Assembly: GCF_000708265.2 (NCBI RefSeq)
Contig: NZ_JCKI01000004.1
Span: 310,001 to 374,000 of the forward strand
From: Pedobacter sp. R20-19
GTDB taxonomy: Bacteria; Bacteroidota; Bacteroidia; Sphingobacteriales; Sphingobacteriaceae
Reading direction: 5' to 3'
DNA: 64,000 bases
Below, piece after piece: positions 17,904 to 27,357 of this stretch. The notes under the pieces were generated by a model. It saw only the letters and a program-made list of their open reading frames with translations. It did no database searches and was not told where the DNA came from. Made by a program: the position numbers and the translations under genes. Numbering within the stretch: the first letter of the stretch is position 1; each line of letters starts with the position of its first letter.

Positions 17904-18854
17904 TTATTTCTTAAAATGCTCAATAATTAACGTTGCTAATTCCGTACCAATACGTTCTTGTGCTTCGTTTGTTGATGCACCGATATGAGGTGTTAAAGAG
18001 ATTTTAGGATGTGTTAAAATTTCTGCTAATGGTGTAGGCTCATTATCGAAAACATCTAAACCAGCAAAAGAAACCTTACCAGAATTTAAAGCATCAATTA
18101 ATGCAGGCTCGTCAATGGTTCCACCACGTGAGCAATTTACAATTCCAACACCATTCTTCATTTTAGCAAATTCTTCTGCACCTAAAATTGGCTTTTCAGC
18201 AAATGGAGTATGTAAACTAAAGAAATCACTGCCCGCAATTACCTCATCTAATGAAACTGTTTTGATTGGAATACTTACTGATTTTCCACCTTGAAATTCT
18301 AAAGTAATTTCAGATTCAGAAGGGTATAAATCATAAGCCAAAACATTCATTCCTAAACCTAAGGCTACTTTTGCTGTTGCACGACCAATTCTACCAAAAC
18401 CAATAATACCAATGGTTTTACCGCTTAATTCAGTTCCTTTGGCATAAGCTTTTTTAAGGTTATTGAATTGAGTGGCCCCATCAACCGGCATTTTACGGTT
18501 TGCATCCTGCAAGAACCTGATTCCAGTAAATAAATGAGAGAAAACCAGCTCAGCAACAGATAATGAAGATGCTGCAGGTGTATTTACCACGGCAACACCC
18601 TGGCTGCGTGCATATTCCACATCAATATTATCCATACCTACACCACCTCTGCCAATTAATTTGATATTTGGCACGGCGTCAATTAATTCTTTTCTAACCT
18701 TTGTTGCACTACGAACAGTGATGGCATCGTAGTTTTTTAAAGCTTCAGCCAACTGATCCTGAGGAATTGTTTCCGTATCAACCTGGAAACCTGCTTTTTC
18801 TAATAACTCTTTTCCAATGGGATCTATTCCATCGTTTGCTAATATCTTAATCAT
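17904..18854 (-). CDS. serA: D-3-phosphoglycerate dehydrogenase, short form
   Basis: 316 residues with the NAD-binding Rossmann motif GFGRIG (152-157), RGGVGMDNID (about 69-78) and the catalytic C-terminal HIGAST. It oxidises 3-phosphoglycerate to 3-phosphohydroxypyruvate, the first step of serine synthesis in the cytoplasm. The ACT and intervening domains of the long enzymes are missing, so direct serine feedback through ACT is not expected. serC, the next enzyme, lies upstream on the same strand with a 69-bp gap, so the two likely form an operon ending at the hairpin after serA. Confidence 0.94.
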   Translation of the reverse strand: MIKILANDGIDPIGKELLEKAGFQVDTETIPQDQLAEALKNYDAITVRSATKVRKELIDAVPNIKLIGRGGVGMDNIDVEYARSQGVAVVNTPAASSLSVAELVFSHLFTGIRFLQDANRKMPVDGATQFNNLKKAYAKGTELSGKTIGIIGFGRIGRATAKVALGLGMNVLAYDLYPSESEITLEFQGGKSVSIPIKTVSLDEVIAGSDFFSLHTPFAEKPILGAEEFAKMKNGVGIVNCSRGGTIDEPALIDALNSGKVSFAGLDVFDNEPTPLAEILTHPKISLTPHIGASTNEAQERIGTELATLIIEHFKK

Positions 18855-18923
18855 AATTTGATATCACTCCTTAAATTGATTACAACAGATTGCTGTGCGA
18901 ATCAATTATCCGTTAAAATTAAT

Positions 18924-19997
18924 TTAATTTGCTTTTGCTTGTTTTTCTTCGAATGATTGCATCGCATCAATCAAAGCATGAACACTTGTAATTGGTAACG
19001 CATTATACATGGATGCACGGAAACCACCAACACTTCTGTGGCCTTTAATTCCTATAATACCTTGCTCCTCTGCAAATTTCAGAAATGGTTTTTCCAATTC
19101 TGCATTCTCCATTACGAAACAAATGTTCATTTTTGAACGATCTTCAACAGTACAGGTTCCTTTGAATAACGGATTACGGTCAATTTCTCTGTATAGCGCC
19201 TCAGCTTTCTGCTTATTCTCTTTCTCAATTTCAGCAACGCCACCTTTTGACTTTAACCAGCGAAGATTTAATAAAGCAACATAAATTGAGAATACAGGTG
19301 GTGTATTGTACATTGAACCATTATCAATATGCGATTGATAGTTTAACATTGATGGAATTTTACGGTCGATTTTACCAAGAATTTCATCTTTCACAATTAC
19401 AATCGTTAAACCTGCAGGTCCTATGTTTTTTTGCGCACCAGCATAAATTAAGTCGAATTGAGAAACATCAATTACCCGACTCATGATATCAGATGACATA
19501 TCGCAAACTATCGGAACAGTAGTTTTAGGTGCTTCAAATAATTCAGTTCCATAAATCGTATTGTTTGATGTATAATGGAAATATGCACTATCTGCCGGAA
19601 TTTCATAATCCTTAGGAATGAATGTATAGTTTGCATCTTTTGAAGAAGCAACAACATTAACATTTCCTACAAATTTGGCTTCCTTTAATGCTTTAGTAGC
19701 CCAAACACCAGAATCTAAATAACTGGCAGTTTGTCCATCTCCAAGTAAATTCATTGGAACCATTGCAAATTGTAAACTTGCACCGCCTTGTAAAAATAAA
19801 ACGGAATAACCCGATGGCACGTTTAGCAACTCCTTTACCAATTTTTCAGCTTCAGCAACAACGGCCTCAAACTCTGTTGTTCTATGCGAAATTTCTAAAA
19901 TTGATAATCCATCGTTAAAATCTAAAACTGCCTGTGCAGCTTGTTTAAACACTTCTTGAGGTAAAATACAAGGGCCTGCGCCAAAATTATGCTTCAT
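18924..19997 (-). CDS. serC: Phosphoserine aminotransferase
   Basis: 357 residues. The PLP-binding lysine is in [12 protein letters not shown] (Lys190), and the N-terminus reads [13 protein letters not shown] as in SerC. It converts 3-phosphohydroxypyruvate to phosphoserine with glutamate as amino donor. It is the first gene of the pair serC-serA. The roughly 270 bp between its start and the end of the next receptor gene are AT-rich and hold no gene that I can support. Confidence 0.96.
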   Translation of the reverse strand: MKHNFGAGPCILPQEVFKQAAQAVLDFNDGLSILEISHRTTEFEAVVAEAEKLVKELLNVPSGYSVLFLQGGASLQFAMVPMNLLGDGQTASYLDSGVWATKALKEAKFVGNVNVVASSKDANYTFIPKDYEIPADSAYFHYTSNNTIYGTELFEAPKTTVPIVCDMSSDIMSRVIDVSQFDLIYAGAQKNIGPAGLTIVIVKDEILGKIDRKIPSMLNYQSHIDNGSMYNTPPVFSIYVALLNLRWLKSKGGVAEIEKENKQKAEALYREIDRNPLFKGTCTVEDRSKMNICFVMENAELEKPFLKFAEEQGIIGIKGHRSVGGFRASMYNALPITSVHALIDAMQSFEEKQAKAN

Positions 19998-20266
19998 CTT
20001 ATTATATAATGTTTTATGGGCGTAAATGTAAAATTTTTATAGGAGTTATCTTAAAAAATCGTATCCTAAAAAATCAAATATTGTTAAAATATAACAGAAA
20101 ATTGATTGATTTATTGCAGTTTTTGCAATAATATCAGTTCAGGTAAGAATATGCATTTTTGATTATTAAATAAGAAAAAAGAAGCAACTATTAGCTTGCG
20201 GTTATATTGCCATTCTCTTCAATCTTTTTCACCCGATCAGGTTTTATCAAATACCCAAATTGTGAT

Positions 20267-22696
20267 TTAATCAGATTTTGTTTTCAATTTGACAATTAAT
20301 TTAAGATTAAATTGTCTGCCGGTTAAATAATTTGGGATGGCATATTGTACCTTATCAACATCATTTAACCATAAGTAAGAAACAGTGTTATTGATATTTA
20401 ACAGATTAAAAATTTCAAAAAACAGAATCACTGAACTAAAGTTTTTATCTAAAAATTTAGGCTTATGTACTGCAACATCATCTAAAAAATCTTTAGAAAA
20501 ACCAATATCAACACGCTTATAGGATGGAATGAAAAATTTATCCAAATACTTTGGTGTTTGAGGCGGTCCGATTGGTAAACGAGAGCCATATACTGCATTT
20601 AGATGCACCTTATAAGTTGGACTATTTAACAATTTATCCTGAAAGAAAAATGAAAAATTTAACCTTTGGTCAGTTGGGCGCTTTAGAAATCCGGGATAAA
20701 TGGTTTTTCCATTTTGCACATAACTATCACCGATAATATCTTCGGTTGCCCGCATCACCGACATTCTAAAGTAGGATATTAAATCTTTAACAAATTCACC
20801 TCCAATACTAAAATCTGCCCCATAAGCATAACCTTTTGATACCTCATTAGCCAGATACCTGATTCTTAAGTTATCAATTTTATAAGGAATTAAACGGTCA
20901 GAATATTTAAAGTATGCTTCAGAAGTAAATTTTAAACGGGTACCAAAGGCATCAAATGCATAATCATATCCAAAAGAAGTATTGTAAGAACTTTGTGCTT
21001 TTTGATTGATATTTAATTTTCCAGAGAAATCGCGAATGGTTCTGTAAGATGGCGGCTGCTTATAAACACCAGCAGTAAATCGTAAAATCTTATTGTCTCC
21101 ATTCGGTCGGTAAGCAATTAACATCCTCGGACTAATAATCAATTGCCTGCTTAAAGAATTGTAACCTGCACGTGTACCTAATTGTAACTCTGCATAATCG
21201 GAAAGTGAATAACTATCCTGAATGTAGGTGCTATAGTTTTTAATATCTATGCTATTTTCTACGTTAACTACATTTTGCAATACAACATCCTTCGGCTGAT
21301 TGGCCACTATCATTCCTGTTGAATCGGCATAACTATACTCATCTAACCGATCTGCATAATGTGAGCGATCAAACTTTAAACCCCAGGAAAAAACATGATT
21401 ATTAAAATTTTGGTCTACTTTAATTTCCGAAACCAAAATCTGTGTATTTAGGCTATTGTCGCCAAAATTGTAATAATTCCCTATTGCTCTATTTTTGTTA
21501 TTCGCAACCAAATTTCCCAATGATGTACTTGGATCAACTTTATTAAAGATATAACTTCCATTAATATCAAACCGTTCCCGTTCGATAGTGTTAAAATAAC
21601 TATTTATAAATTTAATCACCAGATTTGACTTTGGAGAATAGGTTGCGGTAACTGCTGTACCAAGTGTTTGGTAGTCATCAATTTCCTGGCCTGTATAATC
21701 AACATCCAATCGAAGTGTTGTATTTAAAGTACCAAATGCTGTTTCTCTGTTTGTTGGCACCAGCTTAAACTGCCCAAGATTTAAGTTTCCCAAAAAACTA
21801 ATGTTAAACTTAGGAGAGAAATCGTATTGATACATGAATTGCCCATCAGCAAAATTTGGGCTATAACTTCCCTTGTCATCTTGTTTAATGAGCACGCTTG
21901 AATTATTTTTATATCTTAAACCTACCAGCAAAAAACTGCGTTTAAAAACCCGTTTGGCTGTTAACGAAGTATTTAAGAGACTGGTACTGATAATCGTTTG
22001 ATTACTGTCTGGCTTATCATATTTAATATCCAATACCGAAGATAATTTGTCACCATATTTGGCCTCAAAGCCTCCGGCAGAAAACTTTACTTTACTAACC
22101 AGATCAGCATTAATGAAACTTAATCCTTCTTGTTGTCCATTTCGAATTAAAACTGGCCTGTTGATTTCAACATCATTAACATAGATTAAATTTTCATCGA
22201 AATTACCCCCACGAACACTATATTGTGCGCTTAGCTCATTATTTGTTGAAACGCCTGGTAGCGTTTTCAGCATGGTTTCAAAATTCCCTGATACCAGAGG
22301 CATTGACGCCACATCAGCGATATTTATGGTAGTGGTATTGCTAAGTTGATTTTGCTTGTTCGTGATATCTATTTGTTCCAGTTCATTAATATTGGTAAAC
22401 AAATTTACCCGTTGCGTAATCCGTGCTCCTGAACGCTCATTAAACTTTAAAATCTGTGGCTGATAACCCAGCAAAGAATATTTAATATGGAATGACTTTG
22501 ATTTGGAATAAATGGTATAAACACCAAATTCATCTGTAATAGTGGATTGAGCCTGACCTAATACAATAACCGTAACATGTGCCAAAGGAAGTTGTTGCTC
22601 ATTGTAAACAATTCCTGAAATTCTAACCAATGGCTGTGCAAAAGCTAAACCACAACCGGCAATTAACAGAAAAATGATTAGCCGAATCTGGAGCAT
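20267..22696 (-). CDS. TonB-dependent receptor with carboxypeptidase-like N-terminal domain
   Basis: 809 residues from ATG 22696 (MLQIRLIIFLL); the frame is open to a TTG at 22708. A signal peptide (about 1-20) is followed by a carboxypeptidase-regulatory-like beta-sandwich (about 23-105), a plug domain (about 120-225) and a 22-strand-type barrel ending in an aromatic-rich C-terminus. Such outer membrane receptors import large or scarce substrates using TonB energy. No SusD partner or substrate-specific enzyme lies next to it, so the substrate is unknown. It follows rpe on the same strand; the 84-bp gap has no strong promoter match. Confidence 0.88.
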   Translation of the reverse strand: MLQIRLIIFLLIAGCGLAFAQPLVRISGIVYNEQQLPLAHVTVIVLGQAQSTITDEFGVYTIYSKSKSFHIKYSLLGYQPQILKFNERSGARITQRVNLFTNINELEQIDITNKQNQLSNTTTINIADVASMPLVSGNFETMLKTLPGVSTNNELSAQYSVRGGNFDENLIYVNDVEINRPVLIRNGQQEGLSFINADLVSKVKFSAGGFEAKYGDKLSSVLDIKYDKPDSNQTIISTSLLNTSLTAKRVFKRSFLLVGLRYKNNSSVLIKQDDKGSYSPNFADGQFMYQYDFSPKFNISFLGNLNLGQFKLVPTNRETAFGTLNTTLRLDVDYTGQEIDDYQTLGTAVTATYSPKSNLVIKFINSYFNTIERERFDINGSYIFNKVDPSTSLGNLVANNKNRAIGNYYNFGDNSLNTQILVSEIKVDQNFNNHVFSWGLKFDRSHYADRLDEYSYADSTGMIVANQPKDVVLQNVVNVENSIDIKNYSTYIQDSYSLSDYAELQLGTRAGYNSLSRQLIISPRMLIAYRPNGDNKILRFTAGVYKQPPSYRTIRDFSGKLNINQKAQSSYNTSFGYDYAFDAFGTRLKFTSEAYFKYSDRLIPYKIDNLRIRYLANEVSKGYAYGADFSIGGEFVKDLISYFRMSVMRATEDIIGDSYVQNGKTIYPGFLKRPTDQRLNFSFFFQDKLLNSPTYKVHLNAVYGSRLPIGPPQTPKYLDKFFIPSYKRVDIGFSKDFLDDVAVHKPKFLDKNFSSVILFFEIFNLLNINNTVSYLWLNDVDKVQYAIPNYLTGRQFNLKLIVKLKTKSD

Positions 22697-22780
22697 TTTT
22701 GATATCAATATAAGAGTACCAGGTATTAAGATGTTTGCACCTCATCCTAAAAACAATTTAGCAATAAAATATTTCACAAG

Positions 22781-23452
22781 TTAAATATTTATTGAGCTAT
22801 CCATCAGGCTTTTCATATTAGAAATGATTTCAGGTGGATTTTCAGCAACAAAAATAGCGTTACCTGCTACAAAAGCATTTGCTCCTGCAGATACCAAATT
22901 GGTTATATTTTGTAAACCTACGCCACCATCAACCTGAATAATTAAATTTTCATTTACACCCTGAATCAATTGCTTTAAATCTCTTATTTTTTTATAGGTG
23001 TTATGGATAAATTGCTGCCCGCCAAAACCCGGGTTTACTGACATAATTAATACCAAATCTAGATCTTCGATAACGTCCTGCAACAATGTAACTGGTGTAT
23101 GTGGATTTAGCGCCACTCCTGCTTTACAGCCTGAAGCTTTAATTAATTGAATGGTTCGATGTAAATGCGTACAAGCCTCGTAATGAACAGTAATCCGATC
23201 TGCCCCTGCTTCTGCAAATTCGGCAATGTATTGATCAGGGTTTATAATCATTAAGTGCACATCTAATGGTTTTGTTGCGTGTTTTTTTACAGCCGCCATT
23301 ATTGGAAAGCCAAAGGAGATATTTGGTACAAAAACGCCATCCATCACATCTACATGAAACCAATCTGCCTCACTTTTATTAATCATTTCGATATCGCGTT
23401 GTAAGTTGCCGAAATCGGCTGAAAGTATGGATGGGGCAATAATGTATTTCAT
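22781..23452 (-). CDS. rpe: Ribulose-phosphate 3-epimerase
   Basis: 223 residues from ATG 23452 (MKYIIAPSILSADFG). The longer start at 23473 lies inside an interspersed palindrome and is rejected. Metal ligands and active-site motifs are ILSADF, HVDVMDG, DVHLMI, MSVNPGFGGQ and VDGGV. It interconverts ribulose 5-phosphate and xylulose 5-phosphate in the pentose phosphate pathway. The gene upstream on this strand is pnp, but a terminator and repeat elements separate them. Confidence 0.95.
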   Translation of the reverse strand: MKYIIAPSILSADFGNLQRDIEMINKSEADWFHVDVMDGVFVPNISFGFPIMAAVKKHATKPLDVHLMIINPDQYIAEFAEAGADRITVHYEACTHLHRTIQLIKASGCKAGVALNPHTPVTLLQDVIEDLDLVLIMSVNPGFGGQQFIHNTYKKIRDLKQLIQGVNENLIIQVDGGVGLQNITNLVSAGANAFVAGNAIFVAENPPEIISNMKSLMDSSINI

Positions 23453-23468
23453 TTTTTTATTGTTTTTC

Positions 23469-23539
23469 GTCATTGTTAGGTACGAAGCAATCTTAATGCA
23501 TTCGGATTATAGTGAGATTACTTCGTGCCTAGCAATGAT
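23469..23539. repeat. Interspersed palindrome (REP-like)
   Basis: The left arm (23469-23497, GTCATTGTTAGGTACGAAGC and following) and the right arm (23511-23539) are reverse complements except for a few changes. The core TACGAAGCAATCT recurs in partial form elsewhere in the window. Its orientation puts it directly upstream of rpe. Confidence 0.8.
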
Positions 23540-23628
23540 GATTTGTTTATACAATTTACTAAGAATGCAAGTTACAAAAGAACTGTGAAAGTTTGTAGTT
23601 GGAAAGGCCGAAGTTATATTATATAAAC

Positions 23629-23662
23629 AAAAAACCCTTCCAGTAAACTGAAAGGGTTTTTA
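23629..23662 (-). terminator. Terminator after pnp
   Basis: AAACCCTT and AAGGGTTT arms (23632-23639 and 23652-23659), extended by CAG/CTG, form a stem. Read on the minus strand it is followed by six T, and on the plus strand by five, so it may work both ways. Confidence 0.8.
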
Positions 23663-23672
23663 TATATCTCCC

Positions 23673-23700
23673 GACTTCGGACTTCCGACTCCGGACTTTT
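23673..23700. repeat. Four heptads GACTNNN
   Basis: GACT occurs at 23673, 23680, 23687 and 23694, an exact 7-base period with variable triplets (TCG, TCC, CCG, TTT). It abuts the pnp stop codon and repeats the design seen beside phoH. Confidence 0.85.
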
Positions 23701-23701
23701 T

Positions 23702-25837
23702 CTACGCTTGTGGCGCAGCTGGTTTTTCTGGTCTTGGCAATAAAACTTTGCGAGAAAGTTTCATTTTACCTTGTTTATCGATGTCTAATAATTTAACCTC
23801 GATTTTATCACCTTCTTTTAATACACCATCCATAGTTTCTAAACGCTCCCATGAAATTTCAGAGATGTGTAATAAACCATCTTTACCTGGCATCACCTCA
23901 ACAAATGCACCAAATGGCATAATTGATTTTACTTTACCCTGGTAAACTTCACCAATTTCTGGTTTAGCCACAATATTACGAATACGGGTAACAGCTGAAT
24001 CGATAGCTGCTTTATTATCAGCAAAAATTTCTACAATTCCTTTACCATCAACTTCTTCGATAGAGATTGAAGCGCCAGTTTCACGTTGCATTTCCTGAAT
24101 GATTTTTCCTCCAGGGCCTATAATTGCACCAATAAATTCTTTTTCAATAGTTAAAGAAACGATACGTGGAGCATGTGGTTTATAATCTTCATTTGGCGTA
24201 CTGATGGTTTTCTTCATCTCATTTAAGATATGTAAGCGACCTTCTTTAGCCTGTAATAAAGCTTTAGTTAAAACCTCATAAGATAAACCATTGATTTTTA
24301 AGTCCATCTGACAAGCAACTATACCATGTTCAGTACCAGTTACTTTAAAATCCATATCACCTAAGTGATCTTCATCACCTAAAATATCAGAAAGGATGGC
24401 ATATTTACCAGTTTTCTCATCAGTGATTAAACCCATTGCAATACCTGAAACCGGAGATTTGATTTTAATACCGGCATCCATTAATGCCAATGTACCAGCA
24501 CAAACAGTTGCCATTGATGACGAGCCATTTGATTCTAAAATATCAGAAACGATACGGATGGTATATGGATTAGCATCACCCTGTGGCAATACCTTTTTTA
24601 ATGAGCGTTGCGCTAATGCACCGTGGCCAATTTCACGGCGACCTGCACCTCTGTTTGGTCTAACCTCTCCAGTTGAAAAACCTGGGAAATTATAGTGTAA
24701 TAAGAATTTGTTATAACCGTTGAAGAAAGCACCATCAATCATTTGCTCATCATCTTTGCTACCTAAGGTAACTGATGTTAAAGATTGAGTTTCACCACGT
24801 GTAAATACGGCTGAACCGTGAGCAGCAGGCAAATAACCAACTTCACTCCAGATTGGACGAATTTCAGTTGTTTTACGACCATCTAAACGAATACCTTCAT
24901 CTAATAATAAATTCCTGATGGCATCATACTGAACATCATGATAATAATGTTTAGCCATTGCTTTAGTTAAATCTGCAGTATCTTCTGGCATTGCTGCAAA
25001 GAAATCATTAATAATTGCAGTAAAACCTTCTTTACGAACATCTTTATTTCCACCAGCTTTTGCTACAGCATAAACTTTTTCATAGGTATCTGCATACACT
25101 TTTGCTTTTAAATCAGCATCATGATCTTCGTGGCTATATTCACGTTTAACGGTTTTGCCAGTAGCTTCTGTTAATTCTTTTTGGATCGCACATTGAATTT
25201 TAATGGCATCATGGGCAAATTTCAATGCCTCAACCATTTCATCTTCCTGAATTTCATCACATTCACCTTCAACCATGCCAATATCATTTGCAGAACCTGC
25301 AACCATGAATTCTAATGTTGCACGCTCTAAGTCACTGGCATATGGATTGATCACCAATTTACCATCAATTTTAGCTACACGTACTTCAGAAATCGGACCG
25401 TTAAAAGGAATATCTGAAACTGATAATGCAGCTGATGCAGCTAAACCAGCTAAACAATCAGGCAAAATATTTTTATCAGCAGAAATTAATGAAATCATCA
25501 CTTGAGTATCGGAGTGATAATCAGAAGGGAACATTGGGCGTAAAGCTCTATCTACTAAGCGTGAGATTAAAACCTCATAATCTGATAACCTTGCTTCACG
25601 ACGTAAAAATCCGCCTGGAATACGGCCGGTAGCCGCATATTTTTCCTGATAATCAACTGATAATGGTAAGAAATCAGTTCCTGGTTTAGCACCTACAGTT
25701 GATACTACAGTTGCTAACAACATGGTATCGCCCATTTTCACTACTACCGAACCATCAGCCTGTTTAGCTAATTTACCAGTTTCAATCTCAATTGTTCTGC
25801 CATCGCCCAAATCGAACGATTTTTTTATTACATTCAT
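23702..25837 (-). CDS. pnp: Polyribonucleotide nucleotidyltransferase
   Basis: 711 residues in the standard order: two RNase PH domains (about 10-230 and 315-545), a KH domain with [14 protein letters not shown] (about 570) and an S1 domain (about 625-700, [20 protein letters not shown]). PNPase degrades RNA from the 3' end with phosphate and is a core part of RNA turnover. The second RNase PH domain contains [13 protein letters not shown] and [14 protein letters not shown]. rpsO lies upstream on the same strand, the classical order. A 7-bp hairpin lies just before the start codon. Confidence 0.97.
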   Translation of the reverse strand: MNVIKKSFDLGDGRTIEIETGKLAKQADGSVVVKMGDTMLLATVVSTVGAKPGTDFLPLSVDYQEKYAATGRIPGGFLRREARLSDYEVLISRLVDRALRPMFPSDYHSDTQVMISLISADKNILPDCLAGLAASAALSVSDIPFNGPISEVRVAKIDGKLVINPYASDLERATLEFMVAGSANDIGMVEGECDEIQEDEMVEALKFAHDAIKIQCAIQKELTEATGKTVKREYSHEDHDADLKAKVYADTYEKVYAVAKAGGNKDVRKEGFTAIINDFFAAMPEDTADLTKAMAKHYYHDVQYDAIRNLLLDEGIRLDGRKTTEIRPIWSEVGYLPAAHGSAVFTRGETQSLTSVTLGSKDDEQMIDGAFFNGYNKFLLHYNFPGFSTGEVRPNRGAGRREIGHGALAQRSLKKVLPQGDANPYTIRIVSDILESNGSSSMATVCAGTLALMDAGIKIKSPVSGIAMGLITDEKTGKYAILSDILGDEDHLGDMDFKVTGTEHGIVACQMDLKINGLSYEVLTKALLQAKEGRLHILNEMKKTISTPNEDYKPHAPRIVSLTIEKEFIGAIIGPGGKIIQEMQRETGASISIEEVDGKGIVEIFADNKAAIDSAVTRIRNIVAKPEIGEVYQGKVKSIMPFGAFVEVMPGKDGLLHISEISWERLETMDGVLKEGDKIEVKLLDIDKQGKMKLSRKVLLPRPEKPAAPQA

Positions 25838-25851
25838 TTAATTAGAATTGT

Positions 25852-25877
25852 GGTGTGTTTTCCTCTTTCTACACACC
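25852..25877 (-). promoter_or_regulatory. Leader hairpin just upstream of pnp
   Basis: GGTGTGT (25852-25858) and ACACACC (25871-25877) pair perfectly around 12 bases. The hairpin lies 15-40 bases upstream of the pnp ATG, in the leader of its mRNA. Known pnp genes of gamma-proteobacteria are autoregulated through a leader stem; whether this one is comparable is inference. Confidence 0.5.
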
Positions 25878-25968
25878 GTTGTTTATATATGTTTTTGTTT
25901 TTGCAAACGAAGATAAGATTAAAAAACCCTATCTATAATAAATCCCGTCAAAATATTTAACAGGAAAG

Positions 25969-25997
25969 TAAAAAAGCCATTCTAGAGAATGGCTTTT
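25969..25997 (-). terminator. Terminator after rpsO
   Basis: AAAGCCATTCT (25973-25983) and AGAATGGCTTT (25987-25997; the junction leaves a tiny loop) form a long stem. Read on the minus strand it is followed by T residues. It separates rpsO from pnp. Confidence 0.8.
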
Positions 25998-26013
25998 AAT
26001 GATAAAATTACGC

Positions 26014-26298
26014 TTATTTTTGTTTAATGATATCACGAAGCGATAAAGCTTTAATGATAGCACGATAGCGCTCAATATCTTTTTTGTATAAGTAAGCCAA
26101 AATACCGCGGCGTTTACCTACCAATTTTTGAAGTGACAACTGAGTAGAGAAATCTTTACGATTTTTCTTTAAGTGTTCTGTTAAGTGCGCAATACGGTAT
26201 GTAAACAACGCTACCTGACCTTCAGCAGAACCCGTGTTGGTTTCTACTTCGCCGTGTGTTTTAAAAATTTCGGCTTTCTTTTCTGAACTTAAATACAT
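26014..26298 (-). CDS. rpsO: 30S ribosomal protein S15
   Basis: 94 residues, a little longer than the 88-89 of many bacteria. S15 features are FKTHGEVETNTGSAEGQVAL, IAHLTEHLKKNRKDF and LVGKRRGILAYLYKKD, the last contacting 16S rRNA helices 20-22. It is a primary binder in assembly of the small-subunit platform. The gene has a near-perfect promoter at 26342-26372 and its own terminator, so it can be expressed apart from pnp. Confidence 0.97.
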   Translation of the reverse strand: MYLSSEKKAEIFKTHGEVETNTGSAEGQVALFTYRIAHLTEHLKKNRKDFSTQLSLQKLVGKRRGILAYLYKKDIERYRAIIKALSLRDIIKQK

Positions 26299-26341
26299 TC
26301 TTGAATAATATTAAAGTGTATAAAATTAATTAATAATGCCG

Positions 26342-26372
26342 CAAAGATAAAGATTTTTTACATAGTAGCAAA
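26342..26372 (-). promoter_or_regulatory. Promoter of rpsO
   Basis: On the minus strand TTTG (26372-26369), 19 bp, then TATCTTTG (26349-26342): an exact fit to the Bacteroidota consensus TTTG-N19-TAnnTTTG. It gives a leader of about 40 bases. Confidence 0.8.
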
Positions 26373-26494
26373 GCATTGTTTAATTGCTTGATCGTTAAAA
26401 TCATTTCAAAAGTAACGCTATTTCTTAGTTTGTTACTTCAGTCATATACTCGCTGCAATATTTTTGCCTGTAGTACTTCATTTGTGGTCTTTTC

Positions 26495-26530
26495 AAGGAG
26501 GAACCACGAAGCAATCTCATTCGGAAATTG
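26495..26530. repeat. One-armed copy of the interspersed palindrome
   Basis: The segment CACGAAGCAATCTCATTCGG (26505-26524), with AAGGAGGAAC before it, matches the left arm of the palindrome at 23469. The second arm is absent or decayed. The gap between rpsO and the nucleotidyltransferase (about 290 bp) holds nothing else I can support. Confidence 0.55.
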
Positions 26531-26585
26531 CAGAAAAAGGATTTCCGCTAAGTCGGGTTTAGAAAAATAAGATTGTGCAAGAGAC

Positions 26586-27062
26586 TTAGTTTTTCTTATT
26601 AATACGCTCCAGTTCTAAAACATCTAATTGATCTTTCGGTCTATTCGTAGCGCGTTTGTTATCAAGGAGATGGTTATAATGAAGAAATCTGGCTTTGATC
26701 CCATTTATTTCATCAACAGTTGCCATTTGAAAATACTCATCAAAATTATTTTTATCCAATCCGGGAATATCTGTCATTAAATCTGCATACATCCCATCAT
26801 CCATCATCACTTCGCAATACCCTGCAATAATTGGAACATCCAATAACATCTCGTATTTGCCATAACCCATTTTATCCAGTGCATAAATTAAGTTTTGCCT
26901 GTTTTCTTTTGTATCTTTTAAATATATATCCAGGTCTCCTGTAGTACGGTTATAACCATAACGGTTTACAGCAAAGCCACCTACAATTAAATAATGTAAA
27001 TCAAACTGTTGAAAAGTTGCTAACAGCAAAAGCATTTCTGGGTTTTCTTTATCAAAAGACAT
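26586..27062 (-). CDS. Nucleotidyltransferase-fold protein (DUF6036/AbiEii-like)
   Basis: 158 residues from ATG 27062; the frame continues two codons to a TTG. Motif VGGFAVNRYGYNR is followed by TGDLDIYL. GG and the Asp pair D-L-D are the signature of the minimal nucleotidyltransferase fold. These proteins transfer nucleotides to RNA or protein, or act as sensing scaffolds; some are toxins. It follows a 67-residue gene by nine bases on the same strand, a layout seen for two-gene modules. The target is unknown. No cognate HEPN protein is present. Confidence 0.75.
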   Translation of the reverse strand: MSFDKENPEMLLLLATFQQFDLHYLIVGGFAVNRYGYNRTTGDLDIYLKDTKENRQNLIYALDKMGYGKYEMLLDVPIIAGYCEVMMDDGMYADLMTDIPGLDKNNFDEYFQMATVDEINGIKARFLHYNHLLDNKRATNRPKDQLDVLELERINKKN

Positions 27063-27071
27063 ATACAAAAA

Positions 27072-27275
27072 CTAGATAGATGGCTTACGGATGACCAGGC
27101 CTTTGCCTTGAGGAGATTTTAAAGGCCTACCGCCATTCATAACCACTGAAATATGATTGAGATGCAACACGCTAAGAAAACGTTGCTCCGGACTACGACT
27201 TAAATAAACACTTTCACGCTCTTCAGCAATTAATTCACGTGGAATTGAAGTGTCATATAATTTAAGTTTTCCCAT
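27072..27275 (-). CDS. 67-residue partner protein of the nucleotidyltransferase
   Basis: A small frame with ATG at 27275, reading MGKLKLYDTSIPRELIAEER, then RSPEQRFLSVLHLNHISVVM, and ending in a basic Gly/Pro/Lys-rich tail (GGRPLKSPQGKGLVIRKP). No signal or membrane segment. It lies nine bases before the nucleotidyltransferase, so the two are probably co-translated. The content (LSRSPEQRFLSVLHLN) looks like a helix typical of small proteins paired with nucleotidyltransferases. I cannot name the family; an antitoxin-like or substrate-adapter role is only a guess from the layout. Confidence 0.65.
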   Translation of the reverse strand: MGKLKLYDTSIPRELIAEERESVYLSRSPEQRFLSVLHLNHISVVMNGGRPLKSPQGKGLVIRKPSI

Positions 27276-27333
27276 TTTATATCAAAAATACGAAATTTGC
27301 GACGTAAAGATGTAATGACGTAAATATATATTA

Positions 27334-27341
27334 TACTTTTG
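27334..27341 (+). promoter_or_regulatory. Promoter -7 element of the thioesterase gene
   Basis: TACTTTTG fits TAnnTTTG and ends 16 bases before the TTG start at 27358. It supports that start and a very short leader. Confidence 0.6.
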
Positions 27342-27357
27342 CATAAAACATCTACCC

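Noticed and set aside
26376-26570. Plus-strand frame of 64 codons upstream of rpsO
   Set aside because: It lies on the rpsO promoter and a REP-like arm; composition is not protein-like.
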